A stretch of DNA of 64,000 bases, taken from positions 126,427,501 through 126,491,500 of the forward strand of contig JASDFA010000010.1 in assembly GCA_035772735.1 (NCBI GenBank), given 5' to 3'. The DNA comes from Datura wrightii (lineage: Eukaryota > Streptophyta > Magnoliopsida > Solanales > Solanaceae). Below the pieces are notes generated by a model. It worked only from the letters and a program-made list of their open reading frames with translations, was not told where the DNA came from and did no database searches. Both the position numbers and the translations under genes were made by a program. This document shows positions 1 through 11,472 of the stretch, in pieces. Position 1 is the stretch's first letter; each line of letters starts with the position of its first letter.

Positions 1-1428
1 AAACTCATGAAACTGCCTCAAAATCCAGCTAGTGAAAACTTTCCCACTTTGTGCAAAAGTTCATTCCAACAGGACTACATGATTTAGAACAAATAATATT
101 AGTGATACAATACTGATTTCCTACAATTGATAATAGAAGTACACAGAAGAAACTAGTATAATGTGTGATGTTTTCGTCTTTGAAGACTTAACAGACCTTA
201 TGGATATGGTTGACAACTGAAATAAAGAGCTCTATAGAACACCTTCAAAAGTATTTGATCCAAATAACCCAACCATCAAAGAAATGCATAGTTTCCTACT
301 TAATTAGGCAGAACTTTCTGTTACCTTCCACAAAAAATTTCTCATCAATTTCTCCAACCTTTGTGCCACGCTCTGGACAACAAAAAATATAATAGGTATA
401 GACGTTGGACAAGGTACTTACCTATTTTCTCTTTTCCCCATAGATACACCTTCCAACAATCTTGCAGCCTCTTTTAGTCTCTCTCTCTCTCCTTTCTCTA
501 TCTCTCAAGTTCCACAAGGCACAATTCTTCTGAGAAGTGACTATCCGAGGCGATGTGGGGTGGGGCACTTTAGATAGCTGAGGCGACGCGAGGTGGAAGA
601 AGTGTCCGTTTGTTGGACAGAAGCGTCAAGCAAAAGAAACAAAAGATTTTTTTTCTAAAAGAAGTCTACTTCGAAAGAAGGAAAAGAAAAGGATCGCTAC
701 TTTCTTAGAATTACATTCAGACATGTCTCTCTACTACTTCTCTTCAGGTCTAGGGTCCCTACTACTTAAAATGAAACATTTGCTTCTATATAAGATTGCT
801 GTTGAATTCTTTCTTTTTTATTTAGTTATTGTAGTTTTGCACAAAGATTATTTGATGGTTTTAAGCAAATTGCACGAGTGCTTCACTTCACGCTTTAATC
901 AAGCAGACCCATGTTGCTTTTTTTGTGATTCATGCTCTCAAAAATACTGGATGTGTGTAATGTACCAAAACACCCTTCAAATCTTCTCATATTAAACATG
1001 CCATGTAAAATCTTGTATTAAAGAAGTATTAAATATAGAAAGGGGCATTCCTTTTTAAAGAGGATAAAAAGAAAAGTAAGACACTTAAATTGAAACAGAG
1101 GAGTATTAGTTATATCGCTTACCGTGTATGTATAGATTCTCAACAAAGTCCATGTGATGTAGTTGACCTAGTGGACGATTAGGAATTCTTTATTATTTAG
1201 TTACTTTACTTATATGTGCAAGATTTATTTTGGTATTTTAAAAGATAAATTGTGCTCGCTTCATTTCACTTCAATGAAGCCAATGTTTTATGCTTCACTC
1301 TTTAAGCAAAGCGGACACCTGTCATCTGTTTCTGCTTTGCACTCTCAAAAACACTGATCCTACTTAAGATGTTGGGAGGGTTTAAAAACAGATAACCTAT
1401 ACCACCTGCTTTATGTTGTCGACTTGAC
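1..1428. other. No recognisable gene
   Basis: AT-rich DNA with a short CT-rich run near 474-512 and several GCTTCA/TGAAGC-type words near 540-620 and 1,250-1,340. No frame longer than about 90 codons looks like a known protein. On the minus strand, 325-372 is a 48-nt open stretch with a pyrimidine-rich tract ending in CAG before it and GTAAC after it, so it could be a small exon, but its peptide is not one I recognise. The stretch may be intron or downstream part of the RRP5-like locus. Confidence 0.5.
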
Positions 1429-1564
1429 CACTAGAATAACTTTTTTTTGATAACCTGTGGTGTCCAGGCCAACTCGACTTATTCCACGAGATATCTGCCA
1501 CCTCCCACCGCAACAGGTACCAGGTAACTCTGTCCACCAAGCTTAGGACACACTAGAATAACTT
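1429..1564 (-). mobile_element. 5'-truncated SINE with 14-bp target-site duplication
   Basis: The 14-mer CACTAGAATAACTT occurs at 1429-1442 and again at 1551-1564. Between the copies lies a T-run followed by GATAACC and about 100 bp ending near TCTGTCCACCAAGCTTAGGA. In minus orientation this is a tRNA-derived SINE tail that I recognise from Solanaceae genomes, ending in TTATC plus an A-tail. The tRNA-like 5' part with the Pol III boxes is missing, so the copy was truncated at insertion. The perfect duplication indicates target-primed insertion and modest age. Confidence 0.75.
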
Positions 1565-2739
1565 CACTTCTTAAGACTTCTCCTGTCTAGATATGAAATG
1601 TTTCCGGTGAGCGTAACACAAGCATATCATTGGCAAAAGGAAGACAAATACACCTGATTACTATCTCACCTTCCCGTGCGAGCTAGGAAACGTCACATGA
1701 CAGCAATTGTGATTATATACACCATCTTGCTGAAAATTTACATGCTCAGTATGAACAACATTGAAGATAACAGGTTCCCTCGCCATAAACCATGACCATT
1801 CGAAAAACAAGGCATAATCAAACCCTTACATGAGAAATTTTCTCGAATATCTTAAGCATTTTGAATCAGCCTATTGCAAATAGTTTCTTAGATGAGCTGC
1901 ACTTGTAGGTTGTTGTTGAAGAAGTTGTCAATCAGGAAGTAGACAGATACCAACTGTTGATGAAGTATCCAACTCCATGTTTCATACACCTTGATTCTAC
2001 ATTCTTGTTATGTTCCATATACTTTCTATGTCGAGACTGAGTTGGTATTCGTTGTTCCTAAAAAATACTCCGCTTTAATTGTTCTATTTTTTCTACATAG
2101 TGAGATCAACGATTCTTCAAATTACTATACAAGGGAATGACATGTTTACATTGAGAACATCTTATAAACTTGTTGACAAGGTAAAACATGACCTTTCTTC
2201 ATTCTTCAACATGGGTGCCAAAGGCACTACGTGTCTCTATTTAATTTACAATAGCATGGGGCAATTCTAAACTTGAGAAAAAAAAAGAAAAAAGCCTGCA
2301 TAAATAGGTATTTCATGTGTAAAAAGGTATGTAAGGATATTAATCATTTACCACTTCACCAATAGACTATGGTATATTGTCAGATATGTTCAAAAAGAGA
2401 CAAGAGATGTTAGGAGTTAACATACACATGCAACTAGAATGGAAATTTAGAAGGTAATGGAAGGGCAGAACATGACAAATAGTTCATATGGTGCTTAGGT
2501 GGACCATATGGAAATAAAGAGACTAGCAACCAAGAGATTAGAAAATTCATTTGAAACTATTAGTGGAACTAAAGAGTTGATGGTTCAATTACCAGCGAAA
2601 CATTTTTATTTATATAAGTTTTTGGCAAACATGATGTTCAGGTCTATGATGAATGAACTATGACTTATGAGCTTATGAAGCTAAATGATGATTATGAGTT
2701 AATCTCACTACATAATGAACGAGAATAGTATCAATAACC
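1565..2739. other. No gene seen
   Basis: AT-rich non-coding DNA. The open frame at 2,079-2,270 has no recognisable motif and is probably chance. Confidence 0.45.
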
Positions 2740-3581
2740 CAGAAGGCATTCATGCCCAAAACTACGTATTCCAACATAGGACAAGGATCATTTCGTTGGT
2801 TCGGGAGAACCCTCTATGTGCCCCTTGCAAGGGCTTACTATGGATCTTTGCTAGCAATCATGTCATGCATGTCTCATACCCCATCAAGGTATGAGATGGC
2901 TTAGTTGACTGGGCAGAGATCAGACTCCATATGCTTACATGGTGGATTATGTCGGTTAAAATAAGAACCTCACATAACGACCTAGTAAATGATGAAAGAT
3001 GAATACTATAAGGTCAACCTATTGATTTCTTTTTTGAATCCTTTGATTTCCATCCATGCTATGATTGTATTTCTTGGTTGTCCTTCCATTTCAGTTATGT
3101 CATGTATTTATTCTACCATATTATGTACAGTACAATTACATATGTACTTATGTTCCTCTTGTCGAGGGTGTTCATTTATAATAAAGCAGACTCATGCACA
3201 TAGGAAGACGATCGAGTCGCACATTAAGTTCCACACATTTTGCTTTTGGTGAGCCCCGATTACTTTTGTGGCCCAATTTTACATTCAGTAGCTCTAGTTT
3301 TTGCTTAAAGGTATGTCGGGTAACCTGTCCCGGTAAAACAAATTTATTCATTTATGTTAGAAGCTTCATAGATTAGATGAGTCTAGAATGTTCAACGAAG
3401 TAAACTTGGCAGAGTTCTCTATTTATGAAGTTTTATGTGTTGATCCAAATGAAAGTTTTGAAATGAAATTATCTTATCTCTTCCCTTACATGTTAAGAGT
3501 TATGTCATGTTAGCTGGTTCGCTCAGGCAAGTTAAGGCATTGAGTGCCGGTCTCGTCGAGGCCAAAGATCAGGGCGTGACA
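2740..3581 (+). repeat. Ty3/gypsy LTR fragment, 3' end preserved
   Basis: The last 70 bases (about 3,510-3,581) have the U5 ending typical of plant Ty3/gypsy LTRs: a GGTTCGCTCAGG-type stretch, GAGTGCCGGTCTCG, and a GGGCGTGACA terminus. No primer-binding site follows, so this is a solo or 3' LTR. The 5' boundary is not visible and 2,740 is an estimate. It lies about 90 bp beyond the donor side of RRP5-like exon 5. Confidence 0.55.
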
Positions 3582-3670
3582 TTTACATATCCAGCTTCTA
3601 GGTGCAGTTAATGTTGTTGTTAGTCAGAGAATGAATCAAAAGGGTGTACTTGAGTGGACATGAAGATTAC

Positions 3671-3764
3671 CTGATTCTTTTGGCATAAATCCTGAGAAGG
3701 ATAGCAACCCAAAATGAATTATATAGCCATGGTCTTCCATGCTTTTCACGTATGCACTAAGAAT
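3671..3764 (-). CDS. RRP5: RRP5-like exon 5 (5' boundary uncertain)
   Basis: The minus strand encodes LSAYVKSMEDHGYIIHFG, then a SFSGFMPKES segment, and ends at a donor CAG|GTAATC. This is the next S1 segment expected after exon 4. The expected start, directly before ILSAYVK, is preceded by GTACAC and not by an AG. The only nearby AG falls inside the exon and would give the wrong frame. The exon lies about 12 kb from exon 4 because intron 4 is full of transposons. Confidence 0.72.
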
Positions 3765-4842
3765 GTGTACATCACAAAAGATAAGCCACACATTCAGGAA
3801 AATGCATAATATCGGGTAAAGGAATGTGATTTTGTATCAAAAAGAACAAGCATTTAGCAGGACACAAACAGGAAATTAATACACCAGATCCAGAAGTTGA
3901 TTAGGCACAAACATTTAGATAATGTACATCTTTCTTCTAGTAAACAGAAAGGAATATAAAGTTTGGAAGTTGTTCTACAAAGAAATACGCAAGAGTTGAG
4001 AAAACCCTCTCGGACTTGCTTGTTTTGTACATTTTTGAAGCACACATAAGATTCCCTTTGTGTATAGATGACTAGTTCAGTCACCTAAATACCTTAGCTA
4101 CCTTTAAAAATCAGGATTAAGAATCATTCGCCTATTAAGGAAAGTGGCAGCATCTTCCTCATCCTTTTATTTTCATAGTTAACTGGTTTGCACCATTAAA
4201 AGGATGAAATAGGTAATGGCCACTTTTAATACCTGCTAAAAAATATTAGCCACTATTTTAAAAGAAAAACATTTTTGGACAAAAGTACCCAACTAAAACA
4301 CAGAAAAACTCCAGCAAATGTTACTGGAAATCTAAGGATTAACACGTGGAGCCCAAGGAAAGCTTCATGAGGTTCAAAACCAAGGAATGATTCATGAGGT
4401 TCAAAAAACATTTATAAGTTCAACGCTAAGAAATAATTCATGGGGTTTAAAAATTTGATGGAGTTGCAAAACCAACAATTGATTTATGGAATTCAAACCT
4501 TTAAAAGTTTAAAACTATGAATTTTACTTTATCTTCACATTAAAGTATGGTTATTTCCCTATTAGTCTTCAAATGGTGGCTCAAGATTCATAGAAGGCCG
4601 AAAACTGGCCATCCCACCTAATTTTCACACTGTTTAAACTGCGAGCTAATTAGGCTTTCTTTCCTACACTTTGCATGTTCCTTTTCTCAATCAGCACATA
4701 TACTGACCTTGTTTTCTAATTATTCTCTCCAATTTTTAATCCCACATCTCAACAAAAGCATTGAAGTCTTAAGATTCTGCACTGAACAATGCATAGGAAT
4801 GCTGGCATTTGTAACATACTGTTGAAAACCATTGTAGATTTA
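3765..4842. other. Intron 4 of RRP5-like locus, no further feature
   Basis: AT-rich DNA. About 4,320-4,510 has loose repeats of a GATTCATGAGGTTCAAAA-like word at roughly 50-60 bp intervals. No protein-like frame is present. Confidence 0.45.
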
Positions 4843-4914
4843 TCAATCATCTTATCTTATCTTCCAACATATTTTTGATAATAAATATGTTGGAAGTTAA
4901 GAAAAGATGATTGA
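4843..4914. repeat. 72-nt foldback: 32-nt arms, 8-nt loop
   Basis: Arm 4,843-4,874 and arm 4,883-4,914 are reverse complements at 30 of 32 positions, around the 8-base loop TTGATAAT. The arms begin TCAATCATCTTATC and end CCAACATATTT. It could be a tiny MITE derivative, a small-RNA hairpin or a chance foldback. There are no obvious target-site duplications. Confidence 0.7.
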
Positions 4915-5039
4915 GTTGTCCCATGTATTTTGTCTCTTCATCACAATCACAATGTAATTCATAATATATCTTCTTCCACTGATGAAAAGTTACCCCATTT
5001 TGTGAAACAACCTTCACCCTGAACTATTTGATATGACAA

Positions 5040-5153
5040 TTTACTCTATCCATTTGGTTGTCGCTTCACCTGTTTTGGTGTGCTCATTTTCTTTATTTAC
5101 CCTATCCAGGCGGTTGTCACATCACCTTTTTGGCGTGCACAAATTGCTTTCTC
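5040..5153. repeat. 57-bp imperfect tandem duplication
   Basis: Two diverged copies of a unit with CTATCCA, GGTTGTC, CACCT, TTTTGG and GTGTGC/GCGTGC words lie at about 5,040-5,096 and 5,097-5,153. Nothing suggests function. Confidence 0.6.
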
Positions 5154-5244
5154 ATTAATTTTTGCTGAAGTTTCAACCACTGTCCCAACTATAAAGCAAC
5201 TAAGTTTACATTCAAGAACCTACAACTCTACATCTTTCAACAAC

Positions 5245-5296
5245 ACTCATTAATGTTGTCTTATTTTTTTTGATAACTCATTAATGTTGTCTTATT
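5245..5296 (-). mobile_element. Tail-only SINE insertion (10 nt) inside a 21-bp duplication
   Basis: A 21-bp direct repeat (starts ACTCATTAATG, ends GTCTTATT) lies at 5,245-5,265 and 5,276-5,296. The ten bases between are TTTTTTGATA, in minus orientation TATCAAAAAA. This is the same terminal word as the SINE tail at 1,443. It is best read as a target-primed event that copied only the RNA's 3' end. A simple tandem duplication with filler DNA is the alternative. Confidence 0.6.
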
Positions 5297-5929
5297 AATA
5301 AAATTAATTTTTCCTTGTTAGAAGTATAGTCACGGGAAAAATATTACTAAAATGTGTAAACTACATTATTACATTTGCCCTATTTATAGAAAATACATTA
5401 CAATCCTTTCCATGTGGGACACCATATACATTAATATTCTAACAACTTTCTCAAACCAAAAGCTTATATTCAAGAACCTCATTGAGACATCAAACACATA
5501 AAGGATTGAGACCAATACCATTCCAATCACAGTAGAAGTAAATTGGTTAAATTGCAAAGTTGATTTTTCACATTCAATCATTTTACTACGTTATATCTAT
5601 CCCTCTAGTTTCTAATTGAAGAGACTGCACAAGATGTTTTCTAGTTGCTTGACTCGATTTCTCAGGTTTGTAGTCTAGAATTACTTCTTTTTTTATCAAA
5701 TTATACTATCTAGGCCCATTAGTTCATGGCCTGTAACTTCCGAGGTACTTTTTAAGACTATAAATCATCCAAAACTTGAAATTGATCAAAATTGAGGCAC
5801 ATCGTCCTTTCTGTTGGGAACAACTTCGTTTCTACCTTTCTAGATTGACTCTGATTATCTTTTGTCTCCAGCTAGCTATTGCATGGACCATTTTCTGATC
5901 CTTGTTTAGATTGCAAGAATAATTGGAGT
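5297..5929. other. Intron 4, no recognised feature
   Basis: AT-rich non-coding DNA. The minus frame at 5,384-5,581 has no known motif. Confidence 0.4.
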
Positions 5930-6860
5930 TACGGGCTAGGAGATTGGGTATGGATTAGGATAATAGGTCTACCCATAAGCATGTGGTCGCAAGAGATGTT
6001 AAAGAAAATCGGAATCAGTGTGGGGTCTTATTGAGACGAAGGAGGAGACCTCTCTCAAGAATCACCTACACTGGGCTCAGATCAAGGTGAAGAGGGGTGG
6101 GAAGAAGGTGCCAAGAGAGATTGAGGTGACAAGCGAGGTTGTTGTCTACACTAATCTGCTGTGGTGCGAAATTCCGGTCACTGTGAGAGTTGCAGAAAGG
6201 AGGAGAGAGGTACAGAGCTTTGTCCCAGTCGATAATAAAGGACGACAATCCTTTTCTTTGAAAGAGTCGATGAAGGGGCGTGGGTACCTCGATCGATGGG
6301 GCAATTTCAAATGGCGGGAATCGTGATTATAGGGTAAAGGGCCACTAAGCACCACATTGGGCCAAATCAGACGAGGAGCACATTTGTGCTTAGGGTCTTC
6401 AGACCCAATTGAAGTGGAGCAGCCTTATTCTTTAAGCTTTATGGCCCAAGTTGATGACATAGTAAATATTGAATACAAGCCAACAAAATTAAGTCTTGTA
6501 CCCACAACAGAATCATATAGTGGAAAAATAAATCAGAGAAAAAGGAGAACATGAACATCCAAGGAGAACAGATTATTGGGAATTTGACAAGAAACAATCC
6601 CACGTGGAGAGTTAGAAGAAACTGGGTCACATAGCTAAAGCAACAAGAAGAAAACTTGAGCTTAATTGCAGAAGAAGCAGTTCTTCTGATAATTCAATCA
6701 CCAGAAGAAGAGAATGTCCAACTGAGCATGTCGGTCTGGATTCATCAGGTTAAGCATAGAATTTGGTTTCATTTCAAAGGGTGTGAAGAAAAGGAACAAA
6801 ATTATTCTTGAAAATTGAAAATAACAAGCAGAAAAACAACGGGAATCAGGGAGAGCAGAC
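5930..6860 (+). pseudogene. LINE ORF1 remnant (DUF4283-type domain)
   Basis: Plant L1-type LINEs encode an RNA-binding ORF1 protein with a DUF4283-like domain. Here the pieces are split by a frameshift near 6,010. About 5,935-6,005 encodes GLPISMWSQEMLKKIG; then, from 6,018 in another frame, come ETKEETSLKNHLHWAQIKVK, PREIEVTSE and LWCEIPVTVRVAERRREV. After about 6,330 the frame passes into a low-complexity linker. The region upstream of 5,930 does not look like ORF1, so the LINE is probably 5'-truncated. Confidence 0.7.
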
Positions 6861-8694
6861 AACCGTAAAGAAGGGGATGATGTGACGTTCTTACAGGAGA
6901 CTAAGGTGGAGGGGGAATATTGCAGCCATAGTTAAAGAAGTTTGGAGGAATATATGGGTTGACTATGTACAATTGGAAGCAAGTGGGACTAGGGGAGGTA
7001 TAGCTATTATGTGGGATAAGAGGGTTTGAAAAGAAAAGTTGAGTAGAATAGGAGCCTATTCAGTCTCGCTGCTTGCAGCTTATCTGGTAAAAATCAAGAC
7101 TTCAAATGGCACATAATAGGGGTTTATGCTCCAAATGACTGAATGGAGAGGGACGAGAGGATTTATGCTCCAAATGACAGAATGGAGAGAGAAGAGACAT
7201 GGTGGGAAGTTGGGAAAGCAAGAGGATTGTTTACAGGTCCTGAAGTTCTTTGTGGAGATTTCAACACTATTAGACATCCTTCAAAAAAGAAAAACTATAA
7301 CAGAATCAGCAAGGCAATGACAGATTTTTCCGAGTTTATTGAGGACATGGAGCTGGTGGATCTGGATCTATAAGGGGGATAATTTCACTTAGAAAAAAGG
7401 AGATAGTCTACACAGCAGCTGCAAGACTGGATAGATAACTCTTCTATGAAGAATGGGATACAAAGTTCAGGAACATCAAACAGTCCATTCTCTATGGAAT
7501 AGTATCTGATCATTCACCTCTGATTTTTTTTTAAAACTGGTCATTTAATCATTCACATATGATATTACAATATGGAGACTGGGAAATTTCTAAGTCATGC
7601 TTCACATTTGAAAATTGGTGGTTGAATACACTAGGATGTAAGGATAGAATTAAAAATTGGTGGGACTCCTTCAATTACAGTGGCAAACCTAATTTTATAC
7701 TGGTGGCCAAGCTGAGAGCCTTAAAGGGGAAGCTAAATGAGTGGAGTAAGACTGCTCAAAGAAATCTGAGACTGCAAAAGAAATGTGCTAAATCAATAGC
7801 TAAGTTCGTGGAGATCCAAGAACAAAGAACACTGTAGGAAGGAGATATAGCCTCTAGGTTAGCTCTGACTATGGAGTTTGAAGACATAGCAAGCATGAAG
7901 AAAGAACGTGGAGACAAAGGTCCAGAGCATTATGGCTCAAGCAAGCGGATAAGAACACAAGTTTCTTCTACAGAACAGCAAATGCCCGTAGAAGATTCAA
8001 TACAATTGGCAAACTGAAAGTCAGAGGAGAGGTGAGGTTCTTACTAAACCAGAAGAATACACTGAGACAGAAGATTGGAGACCACAACTTAATATGAGAG
8101 ACTGTCCAAGGACCGGAGAAGATGATAATACATTCCTAATATCACCATTTGAGCCACGGGAGATTCTGGAGAGTATTAAAGCATGTGCAAGGGATAAAGC
8201 TCCAGGACTAGATGGCTTTCTTCTTTCAATGTTGGGGAATCATTGATACAGACCTAGTTGCTGCAGTAGAAAATTTTTATGAGGAAGGAGTGTTTGAAAG
8301 GAGTATAAATGCCACCTTTTGCGGCTTTGATCCCTAAGAAGGTGGGAGGCAGTGGAGCTAAATGATTGTAGACCAATTAGCCTGATAGGGAAAGTACACA
8401 AAATCATTGCAAAGTTGCAGGTAGAAAGATCGAAAAGTGTGATATACAGGCTAGTGGACAGGCAATAAATGACTTTTATCAAAGGAAGACAAATTATGGA
8501 TACAGTATTGATAGCGAATGAATGGGTATTTTCCAGACAGAGAAGAAAACAACCATGCATTTTAGATATACAGAAAGCATATGATCACTTAAGTTGGGAC
8601 TTTAATGCGTATGTTATAGAGGATGGGTTTTAGAACTAGATGGATCAAGCAGTGCATCAGTACAGGAAAATTTTCTGTGATGATTAATAGAAGT
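6861..8694 (+). pseudogene. LINE ORF2 remnant: endonuclease and N-terminal RT
   Basis: The apurinic endonuclease domain begins near 6,880 with FLQETKVEG; the motif LCGDFNTIRHP lies at about 7,245-7,280 and SDHSPL near 7,510. A 39-bp segment near 7,118-7,195 is duplicated in tandem. RT signatures follow from about 8,190: KAPGLDG, then IPKK, RPISLIG, IKGRQIMD and LDIQKAYDHLSWD. Several stops and frameshifts make it non-coding. It is cut at 8,694 by a solo LTR and resumes at 11,473, where the RT reading continues. Confidence 0.8.
8690..8694 (+). repeat. Target-site duplication GAAGT (left)
   Basis: GAAGT at 8,690-8,694 is repeated at 11,473-11,477. Joining at this point restores the LINE RT reading (INRS|PDGFF). 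The five bases 8,695-8,699 (CAGTT) lie between this duplication and the LTR terminus. Confidence 0.75.
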
Positions 8695-8699
8695 CAGTT

Positions 8700-11472
8700 T
8701 GTCACGCCCCACCTTGGGGGGTATGACTGGCACCTGGTGCCCTACTAAGACCTGACCTGCTGAACTATTAAGCCTGGGCGCATCTGGCGCCTGGCTGGCT
8801 CTAACTCAAATTTCTGGAAACAAAGGGCTATATAACGGCTGTAAATACAGCCCCCGGCCCATTGGCCTATAGCCTTCTGTACCTGTATTACAGCTAACCA
8901 GAAACAAGGTAATTCAGGGGAACCTATGCGGGATGACAAGGCCACCATGCTGTCTAGTTATCTGTAACTCAAGCATAACATACTGAAAAGCTACGTGACC
9001 GGCAAGGTCACCACTACTGGCAAACTATGGCCCCACACGACCATTACAAAAGAAAGAAGGAGTAAAGGCAACTATACAACTGCTCGGCCCCACACGACCG
9101 GCTCATCTGACCACAGGGATTATATACAGACTGCAAGCCTCTAGGAAGGATAATAGAAATGATCGGGACAGGGCCCCGACCTACCCGTACTGTACAATAA
9201 AATGAACTGGGTTACACCTCTAGAAATTCAGCCTCCGGATGACAGGAGTTGAATACTCAACCGCTGATGGGGATCACGAGGTATCGCCTGCTCGTCTATG
9301 GGTACCTGCAGGCAAGTAATGCAGCGCCCCACTGGGCGTCAGTACCACTGGTACTGAGCATGTAAAGCAAACTGAAAACAGCCGAATACAATTAATATGA
9401 CTAGCAATTCTGAATAGCAGGAGATAACTGAATCTGTAAGAACTGAAGGGATGTCTGAAATCAATAACATAACTGACGAAACTGGAATAGAAGAACTAAA
9501 TTAACTATCTGATAGTGTAGATCGTACCTGTTCTTAATCATACTGAAGGGAGTAGGAATCATACCTGGAGGCGTATCATTTCACTAATAATCTGCTCGTA
9601 TCTACTGTAATCATAGCATAACATACATAACATAACATGGCATACATAACCTTACCCGGCCCCCATAAGCCGGGAGGTACAATCAACATAGAATCTATAC
9701 CCCTACCCCGGTCATCCCATCTCCTACAGTGGCTGTAAGCACCCTGCCGGTCCCAGGGTATGCACTTAGGCTCGCTGAGCCCCTGACTATAACTGCATCT
9801 GAGTCCTGAGGACTCCTGAATCTGCACCCGGGCGTATCCGCTCGACTGGGGTGTGTAAGGGCCGATCAAGGCACAAATATGGGGAAAAACTGGCATCCCA
9901 TCTTCTTCCCCTGGCGGGACGGCATGCCACTCCGTAGAGTGACGTATCCTCGTCCTCTGGTGGACGAGTCGATACAGCTATAAAGCCTGGGCGGTCATGG
10001 ATGCTAGGTAATCCAACCCCAAATAATATAATAGTCTCAACTGGTAGTACTATCTGGGTATCTCACATGCTGAGGCTAATAGGGGTAAAGTATCACATAT
10101 ATTACATGCTGGCTAATGGTAGTAATCTGTACGTATTTAATACGCGCTGAGGCAGGTAAAGATATATGAATATGAATATAGTCCCCTGCCAGCTATACTG
10201 GGCAAATGCTATATAAAATAATGTTTCTACTGAAAACTCTGCGGTTTATTAAGTTCTGTATATACTATATGTTGGACCCACGATAGAAATAAGTACATAC
10301 TTAATACATGCTGAGGCTGGAAATACTATATACGTATGTACGAATATAATCTTTCTACTGAACTACGCTGTATACTGACTTTCTATAGTAACATGATTTA
10401 CTACTCCTGACATGCTTCCCGAACTTCATTTTAGCCTGCTATTCTATTTCTGAAGTGCTGTACGGATACTGTACTACTTCACGGGGTTTCAGCTGAACAC
10501 AACAATATCTTAACATGGCATATTACATCACACACTGAATATACTGGGAAATCTCTAACGCTTGCGTTGGAATCTATTTCATACCGTTAGGTTTCATACA
10601 CATTACAACCCAATGTTTTCTAACATCGTACCAATATTCATAATAACGCAATACTCGACTTCTGAACATTCTACTGATCCGTAATTTATTACGCTATACT
10701 GATATTACTTAACTTGCCGAAGGAAACTAACTTTACATACCTTCTCTTTGAATTATTCGTCCGTCGGACGAAGCTCGGCCGGTACTTCAACTATTTTCTC
10801 CCAACTGCATTCATAAATATGCCAATTAATACTAAATACAGCTGTATTGTAAAGAGCAACGTTACTTTCGATATAGTTTATAGCCTAAACTTAGGCTTAT
10901 CGAAAGACGGTCAAAAACTCGCTATTTTCCAGCGGCCCAGAAGGGAGAAGTATTCACTTCTCAGCTAGGAAAACATAGACATTAATTTAGAGCAATTCTA
11001 CTTACTTTAGTTCGGCGGCTTGCCGATCGTCGGCCGTATTTTGCGAAACTAACTCCGTAGAAATGCTCTCTGCTGCTAAATACCTTGGTATCTAGGATTA
11101 ATTTGAGTTTGGGCAGCGTTTGGCAGCGTAATCGGACGAAAATATTTAATTTTTCTTCGTTTTTCCTCTTTCTCTGATTTCTCTCTCTGTTTTCCTGGAA
11201 ATTTCTAAGTATATACTGATTTAAAATCGAAGTGGGCTTTATATACTTGGGCCTGGACAAGGGCAACGTGTCACGGAGCCATCACGGAGGCCTCACCTCC
11301 GTGACACGCTGCCATCGCGGAGGGGCTCTGCCTCGGCTCCTCCCGCGATGGTTCGACGGGTTTCTCGTCCGATCTTTTCTCGGGCCTTTCCCTAGCACGT
11401 ATGGCTTCCAAATATGCTTAACCAACGTGCGAATAGGTCATCTAAGTGCCGGGAATTCTACGGGGTATAACA
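8700..11472 (-). mobile_element. Solo LTR, 2,773 bp, Ty3/gypsy
   Basis: The ends are TGTCACGCCCC and GGGGTATAACA on the plus strand, so the LTR reads TGTTATACCCC...GGCGTGACA on the minus strand. No internal coding region is present. It shares its ends and long stretches with the plus-strand LTR at 29,445-32,064 (for example the CTATATAACGGCTGTAAA block). Inserted between GAAGT duplications, it carries the extra CAGTT next to the U5 end, whose last four bases match the LTR-to-PBS spacer of element C. Confidence 0.85.
11236..11308 (-). promoter_or_regulatory. LTR core promoter with adjacent stem-loop
   Basis: On the minus strand a TATA box (AAGTATATAAAG) lies at about 11,236-11,246. Upstream of it in LTR orientation is a perfect 12-bp inverted repeat, CGTGTCACGGAG at 11,267-11,278 and CTCCGTGACACG at 11,297-11,308. 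A second GC-rich inverted pair (CCATCGCGG/CCGCGATGG) follows. The same arrangement occurs in the LTR at 29,445. Confidence 0.5.

Noticed and set aside
5820..5840. LINE target-site duplication (AACTTC near 5,823 and 13,262)
   Set aside because: The match is short and interrupted; not enough to define the LINE ends.
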